From Lachnospiraceae bacterium AD3010 (GTDB lineage: Bacteria > Bacillota > Clostridia > Lachnospirales > Lachnospiraceae), in the NCBI GenBank assembly GCA_000622025.1, contig JHWU01000009.1, positions 86,597 through 150,596 on the forward strand: 64,000 nucleotides of DNA. Reading direction: 5' to 3'. The first letter of the stretch is position 1. Each line of letters begins with the position of its first letter. Below the pieces are notes generated by a model. That model saw nothing but the letters and a program-made list of their open reading frames with translations, did no database searches and was not told the DNA's origin. Shown here in pieces: positions 42,140 to 51,904 of this stretch. The position numbers were made by a program, and so were the translations under genes.

Positions 42140-43024
42140 TTGTATAAATATCAAGCGATCAAAGAACTGTCTGAAGAGAAACACTATCCCGTACAAAGGC
42201 TATGTGGGCATCTTCAGCTATCACGCAGCGCTTACTATCGCTGGCTGAAAGACCCTGTCAGTTTCAGCGAAAAATATAATGAAGAGATCTCTGAGAAGAT
42301 CAAGGATATCCATGAAAAGCATCCTGACATGGGATACCGGCGGATAAGGGATGAGTTGGACAGGAAGCATGGTATCGCTGTGAATGAAAAGCGTGTCTTG
42401 AGGATCTGCCGCAAAGAACGCATCCAGTCTGCAATCAAGTGGAAGCCGAAGAGCTGTACCAGGAGCAGCGATGATCCTGCACACATTGCCAGGAACTATC
42501 TGAACCGCGATTTCCATGCAGACAGGCCGAACGAGAAGTGGCTGACCGATGTGACTGAGTTCAAGTATTACATTGGCATTGAAGTCCACAAGGTATATTT
42601 AAGCGCCATTCTGGACCTTTATGATCGCAGGATTGTGGCTTACAGGATAGATGACCACAACGACAATCCGCTTGTTATGAACACATTTGATGCAGCTGTA
42701 GCAGTTGAGCCGGATGCCCATCCGCTGTTTCACAGTGACCGAGGTTTCCAGTACACTAGCAAGCAATTCTCTGCAAGGCTCAAAAAGCGTCATATGAAGC
42801 AGAGCATGTCCAGAGTGGCCCATTGTATTGATAACGGTCCGATGGAAGGCTTTTGGGGGATTCTGAAAAGGGAAACGTATTATGGGAGACGGTTCACTTC
42901 AAGATCAGACCTTGTAAATACCATAGAAACCTATATCAAGTATTACAACACGGAAAGGATCCAACGAAAGCTTCAGCTGATGACTCCTATTGAATACCAT
43001 GAAAGCTACTGCGCTGCTGCATAA
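42140..43024 (+). CDS. IS3-family transposase OrfB (DDE integrase core)
   Basis: A 294-codon frame with the HTH_21-like start (LSEEKHYPVQRLCGHLQLSR), then the rve core with acidic residues in KWLTDVTEF, PLFHSDRGFQYTS and DNGPMEGFWGILKRE. It is in the -1 frame relative to orfA and is normally made as a fusion by slippage on A-AAA-AAG at 42089-42096; reading back from 42140 joins that site without a stop. The catalytic domain looks intact, but the orfA stop upstream makes the element probably immobile by itself. Confidence 0.88.
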   Translation: MYKYQAIKELSEEKHYPVQRLCGHLQLSRSAYYRWLKDPVSFSEKYNEEISEKIKDIHEKHPDMGYRRIRDELDRKHGIAVNEKRVLRICRKERIQSAIKWKPKSCTRSSDDPAHIARNYLNRDFHADRPNEKWLTDVTEFKYYIGIEVHKVYLSAILDLYDRRIVAYRIDDHNDNPLVMNTFDAAVAVEPDAHPLFHSDRGFQYTSKQFSARLKKRHMKQSMSRVAHCIDNGPMEGFWGILKRETYYGRRFTSRSDLVNTIETYIKYYNTERIQRKLQLMTPIEYHESYCAAA

Positions 43025-43115
43025 GAATACCGCCAGCCGATTGCTCGACTGGCGGCACGAAACTTTTTAATTATTCACTGTCCTCTTGACGGGTAGCACA
43101 CCACTTAGTGCGACA

Positions 43116-43252
43116 GCTCCATTCTGATGTTCCGTAAATTTGGTATCCGCTTTAGCGGGCTTTTCCGCATCACTGGATCCTTTTTCTTCACCCGCGCTTT
43201 CTGCTGTCTCCGTACCGGATGTACCTGGGGCGCTGCAGCCGGCAACAGCCAT
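43116..43252 (-). pseudogene. Lipoprotein gene fragment cut by the IS
   Basis: The frame reads MAVAGCSAPGTSGTETAESA, a lipobox (VAGC) and Ser/Thr/Glu spacer much like the start of the S41 lipoprotein next to it, then about 25 more codons until it runs into the IS end. It lacks the basic start of a signal peptide and a ribosome site; it lies in the same frame just behind the S41 stop. It looks like a tandem paralogue that lost its start by deletion and its body by the IS insertion. Confidence 0.7.
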
Positions 43253-43261
43253 GCTTACATC

Positions 43262-45199
43262 TTACAGCTGACTGTCGATATACTTTACCAGCGCCTCCCG
43301 CTTATAGAAGTTTTCCGGATCATCGATGTAGATGTCCGCTTCCGCGCCGGTATCCACATCATAGAAACTGCCGTTTTTGGCAAAGGACATCTGGAAAGGC
43401 CCGGATATCTGGAAGGTCATCCCGTAGGCCGTGGCCGCCGGCAGCACCATGCAGGAACCGCCGCCTGAGGTCTGGCCCAGAAGCGTCACAAGATGGGTGC
43501 TCTTGAAGACATTGGGGACCAGATTGCCGCAGGAAAAGCTGCTGGAAGAGATCAGGCAGTACAGCTTGTAATCCCTCAGGGAATCCGTCTGATCATATTC
43601 ATGATCCAGGTTCACATCCACCTTGAAATAATCATTGGACATGGCTCCCGTGATCCTGTCTCTGACGGAATAGGTTCCTGTTCCTAAGAATGTCCCCAAC
43701 ACAAAGCCTGCCGCGGTGCTATCCCCGCCCCCGTTGCAGGATAAGTCCAGCACTACCTTTTTCACCGGACTCCCTTCCCTTTTGATCTGTGCATAGGAAT
43801 ACAGCATCAGACCCACCGTATCAGTGGGATCAGCCTCAGTGGGCGGGTTGTTGTAGTAATCCGCATCCTCGGGAATACTGGTAAAGTGATCAAAGGTAAT
43901 AAAAGCCGTATCCCCCACTTCTTCATAGCCGGGAACGCCATCCGGGTAGTATTTATCCCTTGCTTCCTGGAAACGCATGGCATCCATTCCACTGTATAAT
44001 GCCGCACTGCCGAAGCTTTCGTTGAGCTCGGCATCAGCCCCGGAGTAAAAAGAGGGAACGGGATTTCCGCTGTGGCCGTCATCGAAATGGAGGCTTAAAA
44101 GCTCCTCCACCGCATTGTCCGCCACCATGGGATCCGGGTCCATTAAGCGCTCTTTTAATCCGGTCCCCAGGAAGAAACTGTCAAATTTGCTGATATCATG
44201 GGTATCCTTTAAGCCGTAATGGTAATCCAGCATAAGGCACAATTCGTTATAGGAAAACCTGGACATGGAGGGGCTTATCTTTCCTTTCGGGGCTTCATAA
44301 TATACCTTCCCCATCTCAGTTTCATTTAGTTTGCCCACATAGAGGATCACACTCTGTCCGTTATATACCATGGGAATGTAATTATGGGCCATCAGAAAAT
44401 CGTTCACGGTGGCAAGGGGCATGTAAAAATCCTCTCCGTCCTTTATAAGCTCTATGCCATAGTCCTTAAGCGGCAGCACCACCGCATCCCCATAGCGCTC
44501 ATAGGAATTCCCTCTGTGCTGGAACAGCTGGGTCTTAGCCTCGCTTTTTAAGCCTCCCTCGTGCACTACGTCGAAGAGCGATGCCATCGTGGATGCCTTT
44601 AAGAAAGCGTCCAGATCGAGAAAGGTAATCGTGTCCCTGTCCGCATCTGCCTTCATCCAAAAGCCGGATTCCCGGGTCAGTGTCGCCGTATTGCCTTCCG
44701 CGGAATAACTCAGCTTATAATTCTTATCGGCATACTGTATCTGATAGGCTTTCTCCACAATGGCCGGTACATCCGAGAGGGAAATATAGGGTACAACCCC
44801 GTCCTCATCAAAAAAGGCCAGGGTGACACTCCCCTTATCGTCCTGGGAATTAAAATAAATGGGAACCTCCTTCGTTGTCTTTGTTACTATGGTGAATGCA
44901 GGATCCAGAGCTCCGCCTTCCTGCATCCTTTCCACCTCGCTTTGGAGCCACTCATCTCCCGTAAGAGCGCCGGTATCTGATCCGGCGGGTTCAGCTGCCG
45001 TCCCGGTATCAGCCGAAGTCCCGTCCGCTTCCGTCGCTTTGCTGTCTGCCTCTCCTGTCTGTCCTTCTTCCGTCCCGTTTTCGGTCTCCGCTGCGGATTC
45101 TGCCGTCCCTGTGACGGATGTCCCGCCGCTTGTTCCGGCGCTGCATCCCGTAAAGACCATGAGTCCGGCCAGCATCAATACGATTGCCTTTTTCTTCAT
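43262..45199 (-). CDS. S41-family (tail-specific-protease-like) peptidase lipoprotein
   Basis: A 645-residue lipoprotein with signal peptide and lipobox VFTGC, a long Thr/Glu/Ala spacer (20-90), and a C-terminal S41 domain: DTAFITFDHF, VVLDLSCNGGGDSTAAGF, a YCLISSSSFSCGNLVPNVFK segment holding the candidate catalytic Ser, and LLGQTSGGGSCMVLP. The middle part (residues 120-330) is a copper-amine-oxidase-N-like or novel region. S41 proteins normally have a Ser-Lys pair; the usual Lys could be the one in VFKS. It should work at the cell surface. The upstream histidine kinase gene is on the same strand, 91 bases away. Confidence 0.82.
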   Translation of the reverse strand: MKKKAIVLMLAGLMVFTGCSAGTSGGTSVTGTAESAAETENGTEEGQTGEADSKATEADGTSADTGTAAEPAGSDTGALTGDEWLQSEVERMQEGGALDPAFTIVTKTTKEVPIYFNSQDDKGSVTLAFFDEDGVVPYISLSDVPAIVEKAYQIQYADKNYKLSYSAEGNTATLTRESGFWMKADADRDTITFLDLDAFLKASTMASLFDVVHEGGLKSEAKTQLFQHRGNSYERYGDAVVLPLKDYGIELIKDGEDFYMPLATVNDFLMAHNYIPMVYNGQSVILYVGKLNETEMGKVYYEAPKGKISPSMSRFSYNELCLMLDYHYGLKDTHDISKFDSFFLGTGLKERLMDPDPMVADNAVEELLSLHFDDGHSGNPVPSFYSGADAELNESFGSAALYSGMDAMRFQEARDKYYPDGVPGYEEVGDTAFITFDHFTSIPEDADYYNNPPTEADPTDTVGLMLYSYAQIKREGSPVKKVVLDLSCNGGGDSTAAGFVLGTFLGTGTYSVRDRITGAMSNDYFKVDVNLDHEYDQTDSLRDYKLYCLISSSSFSCGNLVPNVFKSTHLVTLLGQTSGGGSCMVLPAATAYGMTFQISGPFQMSFAKNGSFYDVDTGAEADIYIDDPENFYKREALVKYIDSQL

Positions 45200-45290
45200 A
45201 TCTTTTCCTCCTTTGCCTGCTGCTTGAAGATTCTTTTACAACCTGACATTCATCAAGGATACATCCCCGGCAGTATAGCGGTTCCGCTTT

Positions 45291-48263
45291 TTATATGAGT
45301 CCCTTGTTGTAATGATCGGAAAGTTCACCTTTCAGAGCACGATAGTCATTGAGAAGTCTTTCCGTGTTTTGGAAAATAACCTCCGTATCAGAGTTATGCC
45401 CTGCTTTTTCCAGGATCTCTGCCTGACCGGCCAGTGACGAAGCACCGATAAGCTTTGCGGACGATCTCAGGGCATGTACCTTAATTGTATAGTTTTCCCA
45501 GTCTTTCTTTTTCCAGTATTCCTCTATTTCATCCGCATTTTCACCGATCACCTCATAGAAACATTCAAGGGCGGTCAAATATATCTCCACGGTACTGCAG
45601 TTCTTAAGTCCCATTTCCGCATCAATACCACTAACCTTATTGAGCCATTCGGGAAGAGGGTTCTTCACCTCCCGCTCCGGTCTTTCATCATTCTTTTTTA
45701 CAGTCCTGATCTTTTCCGGAGAGATATAATTATAAAGCATATCCTCAAGATTCTGCGGATCTACAGGTTTTGAAAGATAATCCCTGAACCCCGCTTTCAG
45801 ATACTGATCCCTTGCTCCGGACAGGGCATTTGCAGTAAGAGAGATGACAGGTGCATTCTCCGATCTGTTATCCTTCATCCTTCTCATATGTTCAAGGGTT
45901 TCCGGCCCATCCATATTGGGCATAAGATGGTCCAAGAAGATAACATCATATTCATTTTTCTTTACGAGTCCCAGGGCTTCCTCTCCGGAGACTGCTGTAT
46001 CTACCTGTATCCGGGTCTCCTTCAGAAGCTTCCTTATCACATTCAGATTTACCATATTGTCATCCACCACAAGGATACGTGCATCCTCTGCCGTAAACTT
46101 GACCCGGTACCTGTGATGCTCCGGATTTTTAAGCCTGCCTTTGACCTCTCCGACAGGTTCGTCGTTGACCACGCCCTGAATGATCTCAAAACCGAAGGTT
46201 GATCCCTCTCCGTAAATACTTTCCACGGAAAGACTGCTTCCCATAAGCTCTAAAAGCTGCTTACTGATATTGAGCCCCAGACCTGTACCCTCAACCATGC
46301 GGTTACGTTTTTCATCCATACGCTCATACTTCCTAAACAGCCTTTTAACATCCTCCGGCCGTATACCGATACCGGTATCCTTCACCGTCACCAGAAGCCT
46401 TACGGAGCTATCGGGAGGATTTTCTCCGGGACATGAAAGCTTTAGGGCATCTCTGTCCTCCGGGCTGCTGTCTTCTGTTTTTCTGATACTTAAAGTAACA
46501 GAGCCCTTTTCTGTATATTTCACCGCATTGGTCAGGATATTGGAAACCACCTGCTTTATCCTGTTCTCATCCCCGAAGAGCACGGAAGGGATCGAGGGGT
46601 CAATATCCAGTATGACCTTCAGCCCCTTATTGTCGGCACGCATCCGTACTATATTGTAAAGATCGTTTATAATGGATCTGATCTCGTATTCCACCGGAAT
46701 AATGGTCATTTTCCCGGCTTCTATCTTTGAGAAATCAAGAACGTCATTCACTATACCCAGAAGATTGTTTCCGGCTGAACGGATATCTTCAGCGTAATCC
46801 AGGATTTCATCCTCACTGCTCTCCCTTAAGATCATCTCATCCATACCGAGGATCGCATTTATCGGCGTTCTGATCTCATGTGACATATGGGAAAGAAAGG
46901 CTGATTTTGCTTTGTTGGCACGATCCGCTTCATTTGCAAGTTCTTTTAGCTCAGATGTGATCTTGCTTAAAAATACCGACATCCTGTCGGAAAGAGGAAG
47001 AATACGTCCATGACGCAGGCTCTCCACTTCCAGAAATGAATGCTCTGAATCCGGCACCATGTTTTCCCCTTCCTTCAAACCGATGGCAAGATGAGCACTG
47101 TTTAAGATCCCGCCCTTTCCCTTATGATAAAACAGTTCACATGCTCCGTGCATGAGCGCATGACCCGGACAGGTCTTGCTGAAGCCGTCCCATTCCAGAT
47201 GGGCATCCTCTTTCAGGAAATTGATGCGATTGCCGCAGAGCGTTAGAAAAAGCGCCTCCGGCTTGAAATTCTCCATGTTAAGTAGTGAACTATGACTGGC
47301 ATTTAGTACTTCGTCATGAGATGCAAAGGAGAGTCTCAAAGGCTCCCCTTTCCGGAGACTCATCATGAAATACAGTTCTCCGTTTTTTCCGCAGTCAATG
47401 GGAATAAGACAAATGTTTATTCCGTCCCGTTCCACCATAAACGGAAATTCGCAGATATTGCTGATAAGATAGGGATCCGGGTATACTCCCAGATATTCTT
47501 TGTATATTTCAACTGCTGCAGCGCAATTGATAGTATTTACCACTGTCTCTCCTTTATCCGGAGATGATCCGAGTTCCGGATAAAGCCTTCGTCCTATCGG
47601 ACTCCAGCCAAGAGCGTAATTTGCCTGGACCGCCAGTTTCTCACCCGAAAAGACAACGGCCACAAAACCTTCCTGCAAAATGCCGTCTCCGAAGATAAAC
47701 TCATTGCTTTCGAAAGACGCTTCTATCTGTTCTATTTCCACAACACTTGCTTCTTCCACCACAGACATCTTTGTGGGAAGCCCCTTGATCGTGGTAGTTC
47801 CGAAAAGGACAGAATCCTCATGCCCCTTCATCGCATTTTCGATAAAAAGAGTATTGTTAAGCCGCATATTACTGCTGAATAACTCCACTACCTTCACATC
47901 ATCCCGGGAATCAAGCTTAAGCTTTAGTATATCTGCCGCATTCTCCTCGCCCCCCGGAGAACAGGGAAGGGTTATCACCTCTATATCAGATTCTTCGGTA
48001 AGGATCAGGTTAAGCAGTATTCCCTCTCCCTCCGGCATGAGCTCCGCTATCATGGTAAGAGTTATTCCTGCGATCAAAAGATCAGGATCCCCCGAATCCT
48101 TTATGTGCTTAATATAGGTTTCAACATCCCCGGCAGCGAGACCCTTTTCATAAAATGTAAGTAGCGCTGCTTTATGAGGGGTATTTTCAAGCAGACTCCG
48201 AATTTCAGGAATCGCTTCCTCTGCGGCGCTAATATCCTTATATAAAAATTTTTTCTGTATCAT
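45291..48263 (-). CDS. FIST-domain hybrid histidine kinase with REC and HPt domains
   Basis: About 990 residues from ATG 48263 (with GGCGGGAAT upstream); I prefer it to the start at 48326. Order: FIST N and C sensory domains (about 20-390), a short coiled linker, HisKA with the phospho-His in FLSHMSHEIRTPINAI, HATPase (ILTNAVKYTEKGSV, DTGIGI, GTGLGL), a receiver domain with phospho-Asp in DVIFLDHLMPNMDG, and a C-terminal HPt with KVHALRSSAKLIGA. FIST domains are thought to bind small ligands such as amino acids. There are no membrane helices, so it senses in the cytoplasm. A complete phosphorelay is present without an obvious output gene nearby. Confidence 0.93.
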   Translation of the reverse strand: MIQKKFLYKDISAAEEAIPEIRSLLENTPHKAALLTFYEKGLAAGDVETYIKHIKDSGDPDLLIAGITLTMIAELMPEGEGILLNLILTEESDIEVITLPCSPGGEENAADILKLKLDSRDDVKVVELFSSNMRLNNTLFIENAMKGHEDSVLFGTTTIKGLPTKMSVVEEASVVEIEQIEASFESNEFIFGDGILQEGFVAVVFSGEKLAVQANYALGWSPIGRRLYPELGSSPDKGETVVNTINCAAAVEIYKEYLGVYPDPYLISNICEFPFMVERDGINICLIPIDCGKNGELYFMMSLRKGEPLRLSFASHDEVLNASHSSLLNMENFKPEALFLTLCGNRINFLKEDAHLEWDGFSKTCPGHALMHGACELFYHKGKGGILNSAHLAIGLKEGENMVPDSEHSFLEVESLRHGRILPLSDRMSVFLSKITSELKELANEADRANKAKSAFLSHMSHEIRTPINAILGMDEMILRESSEDEILDYAEDIRSAGNNLLGIVNDVLDFSKIEAGKMTIIPVEYEIRSIINDLYNIVRMRADNKGLKVILDIDPSIPSVLFGDENRIKQVVSNILTNAVKYTEKGSVTLSIRKTEDSSPEDRDALKLSCPGENPPDSSVRLLVTVKDTGIGIRPEDVKRLFRKYERMDEKRNRMVEGTGLGLNISKQLLELMGSSLSVESIYGEGSTFGFEIIQGVVNDEPVGEVKGRLKNPEHHRYRVKFTAEDARILVVDDNMVNLNVIRKLLKETRIQVDTAVSGEEALGLVKKNEYDVIFLDHLMPNMDGPETLEHMRRMKDNRSENAPVISLTANALSGARDQYLKAGFRDYLSKPVDPQNLEDMLYNYISPEKIRTVKKNDERPEREVKNPLPEWLNKVSGIDAEMGLKNCSTVEIYLTALECFYEVIGENADEIEEYWKKKDWENYTIKVHALRSSAKLIGASSLAGQAEILEKAGHNSDTEVIFQNTERLLNDYRALKGELSDHYNKGLI

Positions 48264-48471
48264 ATTCCCGCCTATCCGGCAGCAGACTGCCCATTTGACT
48301 CTAAGCGACCGGGTCTCATGACTCATCAGATCATATTATTTTATCAGATTATACCATCGGATTCCATAGTCAGACAGTCCTTCGATTTTTCACAACTTCA
48401 CAACTTTTTCAGCAATAAAATCTTAACCAAAACCAAAATCATTCCGAGATATATTATTGCCATTTCCGATT

Positions 48472-48485
48472 TTTATACGTATAAA
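48472..48485. promoter_or_regulatory. Palindrome TTTATACGTATAAA before the peptide gene
   Basis: A perfect 14-base palindrome 43 bases before the leader-peptide gene. A related TTATACGTAT lies at 55489-55498, about 66 bases before the acidic lipoprotein gene. It is a candidate operator shared by the two genes. Confidence 0.45.
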
Positions 48486-48528
48486 TAATTAAAGAGGTAA
48501 AAGCTGCCCAATTTCGGAGGACACGGTT

Positions 48529-48864
48529 ATGAAGCTTACAGGAAATCTTAAGAAACAGGTAGAAAAAGCTGAATCAAAACAGGAAAAGAAGAGCCTCATT
48601 GAGAATGCAGGGATGCTGCTTAGCGATGATGAGCTGGAGAATGTAGCAGGTGGGAAATCTGATTTTTATAAGACCTATGAAATTTATTGCGCGGGTGTTG
48701 TTGCTGATAATGGAAAAGTGATCACGGCGGGCTGCGACTTTAAAGAAACGCACCCTTCGTATGGAAGCGCTAGTCAAAAAATGACTAAGCTATACAAAAA
48801 TTTATGTCCGAAGTGTATAACGAAGTGTATAAAACATCCTTTAGCCTTACGGGAGATATATTGA
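48529..48864 (+). CDS. Double-glycine-leader peptide, probable NHLP-exported bacteriocin/RiPP precursor
   Basis: A 111-residue protein from ATG 48529 after TTCGGAGGACACGG. Residues 1-42 form a leader with a charged helix and the typical end MLLSDDELENVAGG, cut after Gly42 by C39 peptidases. The 69-residue core has five Cys (54, 69, 93, 96, 100), the last three as CPKCITKC, and many Lys. No maturation enzyme is visible nearby, so it may be exported unmodified with disulfides, or be a zinc-knuckle-like peptide. Its likely exporter is encoded on the other strand at 49694-54320. Confidence 0.78.
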   Translation: MKLTGNLKKQVEKAESKQEKKSLIENAGMLLSDDELENVAGGKSDFYKTYEIYCAGVVADNGKVITAGCDFKETHPSYGSASQKMTKLYKNLCPKCITKCIKHPLALREIY

Positions 48865-48972
48865 AATATGATAATGCAATCTGACTGGCATCAAGGGGCG
48901 GCAGCGCCCTGTCCAACGCTCTGGTAAGAAAAGCAAGTCATTGGGGACGGTTCCGGTGACTTCCTTCAGCGC

Positions 48973-49350
48973 TTATAATACTTGCTCACGCTGAACAACA
49001 GCGCCGAACGGCATGAGTGCAACCTTAGCGATCTTAAAGTACTGCTTGCCCCACGGAATACCGATAATGGTTATACAAAGGATAATGCCGAGTATCGCAT
49101 TTCCCAGCGCAAGCTCCCATCCCGATATTAGCAGCCACAAAATGTTAAGCAAAAAAGACCCTACTCCGGTATTTTCATAGACAATTTCCTTTCCAAAGGG
49201 GTTGAGCGAAATGGATGCCAGCTTGAAGCACTGAATCCCCACAGGTATGCCGATCACTGTAATACACCACAGACATCCGGCCAGCACCCATCCAAGAGCA
49301 CTGAGTAATCCTCCAAATATGATCCATAATAAATTAAGTAAAAGCCTCAC
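48973..49350 (-). CDS. YccF-domain inner-membrane protein
   Basis: A protein of about 125 residues made of two repeats, each with hydrophobic segments and the mark LWCITVIGIPVGIQCFKLA or ILCITIIGIPWGKQYFKIA, typical of YccF (DUF307). I chose GTG at 49350, after GGAGGAGTGG, because the family starts MR-L-NLLW-IFGG; the ATG at 49368 overlaps that ribosome site. The function is unknown. It lies between the leader peptide and its exporter but looks like an independent gene. Confidence 0.9.
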   Translation of the reverse strand: MRLLLNLLWIIFGGLLSALGWVLAGCLWCITVIGIPVGIQCFKLASISLNPFGKEIVYENTGVGSFLLNILWLLISGWELALGNAILGIILCITIIGIPWGKQYFKIAKVALMPFGAVVQREQVL

Positions 49351-49693
49351 GATTATCCACTCCTCCATATTCTCTGTGATTGGGCCGGTTATCCGCCGGG
49401 TTTAATAGCGTTCCGTCTCCCTAAATGGGCATTTCGTTCTTTGTTTTCTTTTCTCCAGGCATCTTGGCGCTGGTTTCTTTTTATTCTTTGTTCTTCTGCC
49501 AAGCACCGTCGAACCGGCGAACAGAAAAAGAGCATCGGAGAAACTGTAACACTTTTAACATAGTAATTACCACAACGGAGGCTCCAACCTTCATAGTCTT
49601 ATCAAAATGAGTGCTGTAGAAAAGCCGGTCAAGACAGGCTATCAGCCTCTGATATCCTTATTCCCGATCTGTATGGCTTCGGTTTCTAAAAGA
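49351..49693. other. Intergenic region without a recognisable gene
   Basis: About 340 bases between the exporter operon's end and the YccF gene. I see no conserved frame, only a weak AGGCT-ATC-AGCCT hairpin near 49638. It probably holds the YccF promoter. Confidence 0.5.
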
Positions 49694-51886
49694 CTACCCC
49701 CTGTCTTTCACCTGCTGACGTGAAACAAGCTCCGCAAAGAAACCCTTTTTTTCCATCAGCTCGTCATAGGTTCCGTCTTCCACGATCCTGCCTTCATCAA
49801 GTACGATGATCCTGTCGCAGTTTTTGATCGTGGACAGCCTGTGGGCTATGACGACCCTTGTACACTTTAGAGAATCCAGAGCATCCGATACCTGCTTCTG
49901 GGTGATATTATCAAGGGCTGATGTAGCCTCGTCAAACATAAGTATCTTCGGCTTAGGTGCTATGGCCCGAGCTATCATCAGGCGCTGCTTCTGACCGCCG
50001 GATATTCCACCTGTTCCTTCCCCTATGATCGTAAACATATTCATGGGCATCTGCCGGATGTCCTCTGCTATCCCCGCCATTTCAGCCGCCTCCCACGCAT
50101 CCTGAAGAGTTAGCCAGGGTGCCGATATCACTATGTTCGAGAATATATCTCCCAAAAAGAGAGACCCGTTCTGCATAACGGTTCCGATCTTACTTCGAAG
50201 GGATTTTGAGTCTATCCTGTTAAGATCCCTCCCGTCATAATAGACGGCACCTTTCTGAGGCTTCTCAAAGCCCAGCATTATCCTCATCATCGTACTCTTT
50301 CCGCAGCCCGTTTTTCCGGTGATGGCAATGTATTCTCCGGAACGGATCTTTAGGCTTAAGTCATCAAGCACCGGCGGCATATCCTCACTGTAACGGAAAG
50401 TAATATTTGAAAGCTCTATACCACCGGAGAGCTTTTCTATAACCGGTTTGTCCTCAGCGATCTCCGGTTCCGTCTCGATTATCGGCCGCAGGAGTTCAAA
50501 GGTCGGCGCTATCTGTGCTGCAGGCTCTATCATAGGCACAAGGGTGCTAAAGGCTCCTTCAACGATTGCAAATGCCGCATTGAACGCATAGTACTGACTG
50601 ATATCAACCCGGGTCTTTATGGCGAGATAGTATATTATGATCGTCCCGGCAAGTGATATGGCTGTGATGATGGCAGGAAATACCTTTACAAGCATTGGCG
50701 GATCGTACATATACTTTGACTGTGCCGCATATGCATTCGCCCATTTCGAAAAGGCACGCTTCTCCGCTCCCGCAAGTTTTATCTTCTCAATTCCGGATAT
50801 AAGCGAATATGAAAGACCGCTCTCTCTGGCAGCAAGCTCCATCTGGGTCCTGTTTATATGCGACCTGATAACAATAACCAGAATGATCATAAGCATCTGA
50901 AGCGCTGCCACCGTAAAAGCCGGAACAGAAAGTGCCGGCGCGAAAGATCGTATACCCAAAATATAGATGAATGAGAAAAGTGCGCTGGTAAAACAGGTCA
51001 TTACCATATTCAGGATCTCATATACCAGGAAACTGATGTTACTAACGCGGTTGGCAAGGTCTCCGGATGTGTACTTTGTAAAGAAGGAGCTTGGAAGCGT
51101 CAGGATCCTCATCATGGTTGCCGACTCAATGGAAATACAGAATTTCTGTGTCATCCTGTGGAGGAACAGCTCCTGTACCGTTCCGAAAATAAGTCTTGAA
51201 AGAGACACACATATGAGAAACACGCCTACTGCGGCAAGGGCGGGTACACTTCCCATTGACACGATATCCGAGAAGAGCAGCTTATTTATCCAGGGGATAA
51301 GCATTCCTACAATAACTGCGATAAGGGCAAAGCCGAAGTATCCTGTAACACCACTCCTGTCAAGAGACGAAAAGATATATCCGTACAGATCCTTTATGGT
51401 CAGGGCCCTTGCCGGAAACGCCTTGTAGAAGATAATCGCCTCGGAATTAAAGAGCTTTTCCGAGGATGCCGTGACCGCTGTCATCTTACCGCTTGCAACA
51501 TCGGCATATTTATATCCCCGCGCCCCTGCCGGTATCAATGCCACCGGTTTAGCGCTGTCCGCATATGTTGTGAGCATAGCTCCGGTCGCGTTCTTTCTCC
51601 AGCCTTCGGAAAGCACCACCTGCCTTGTCATAATGCCGTAAGGGCGAAGCAGATACTCAAGAACTTCATCGATAGACGTGAGTCTTTCCGGGACCTCCCT
51701 CACTTTCACATGATAGTATGTAAGGATCGCCCCGATGGCATCTGTTGCCTGCTCTCTCTCACTCTGCAGGGCAGCAGAAAGCCTCTGCCCCATGACCGAG
51801 CCCGCGATCTTAAGGCAGGAATCCTCAAATGCTTCTATATCCTTTTGTTTTCTGAGATCTATCTGCTCTTCAAACCAGCCTGTCAT
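49694..51886 (-). CDS. NHLP-type bacteriocin exporter, second ABC subunit (permease/ATPase)
   Basis: A 730-residue protein. The N-terminal 150 residues are a soluble region with a degenerate cyclic-nucleotide-like or peptidase-like fold seen in NHLM ABC2 proteins, without the C39 Cys. Then six helices (about 185-450) and an ATPase with Walker A TGKTGCGKST, signature GGISGGQKQRLMIARAIA, Walker B KILMFDEATSALD and the H-loop IAHRLST. It pairs with the peptidase-containing subunit encoded 18 bases upstream to export double-glycine peptides. It is the last gene of the operon. Confidence 0.92.
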   Translation of the reverse strand: MTGWFEEQIDLRKQKDIEAFEDSCLKIAGSVMGQRLSAALQSEREQATDAIGAILTYYHVKVREVPERLTSIDEVLEYLLRPYGIMTRQVVLSEGWRKNATGAMLTTYADSAKPVALIPAGARGYKYADVASGKMTAVTASSEKLFNSEAIIFYKAFPARALTIKDLYGYIFSSLDRSGVTGYFGFALIAVIVGMLIPWINKLLFSDIVSMGSVPALAAVGVFLICVSLSRLIFGTVQELFLHRMTQKFCISIESATMMRILTLPSSFFTKYTSGDLANRVSNISFLVYEILNMVMTCFTSALFSFIYILGIRSFAPALSVPAFTVAALQMLMIILVIVIRSHINRTQMELAARESGLSYSLISGIEKIKLAGAEKRAFSKWANAYAAQSKYMYDPPMLVKVFPAIITAISLAGTIIIYYLAIKTRVDISQYYAFNAAFAIVEGAFSTLVPMIEPAAQIAPTFELLRPIIETEPEIAEDKPVIEKLSGGIELSNITFRYSEDMPPVLDDLSLKIRSGEYIAITGKTGCGKSTMMRIMLGFEKPQKGAVYYDGRDLNRIDSKSLRSKIGTVMQNGSLFLGDIFSNIVISAPWLTLQDAWEAAEMAGIAEDIRQMPMNMFTIIGEGTGGISGGQKQRLMIARAIAPKPKILMFDEATSALDNITQKQVSDALDSLKCTRVVIAHRLSTIKNCDRIIVLDEGRIVEDGTYDELMEKKGFFAELVSRQQVKDRG

Positions 51887-51904
51887 TTTATCTTCTTAAG
51901 GCTC

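Larger units (their letters stand above)
41358..43115 (+). mobile_element. IS3-family insertion sequence (IS150-like), damaged
   Basis: The ends form imperfect inverted repeats of about 45 bases: the left reads TGTCACAC.. TGCTACCCTCAAGTAGGACA and the right (reversed) TGTCGCAC.. TGCTACCCGTCAAGAGGACA. Inside are orfA and orfB with an A7G slippage site (42089-42096). The exact edges are uncertain by about five bases (GC-rich GG-GCTG on both sides). It sits between att site 4 and a lipoprotein gene, which it interrupts. Confidence 0.88.

Noticed and set aside
43127..43506. Plus-strand frames opposite the S41 gene
   Set aside because: They are shadows of a well-supported minus-strand gene, with no ribosome site or family pattern.
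48529..48864. Nif11 or nitrile-hydratase-type long leader peptide
   Set aside because: The leader is only about 42 residues and lacks the long conserved domain; only the ELENVAGG end fits double-glycine leaders.
49425..49610. 61-codon plus-strand frame in the 49.4-49.7 kb gap
   Set aside because: Low-complexity hydrophobic start, no ribosome site, no similarity to any pattern I know.
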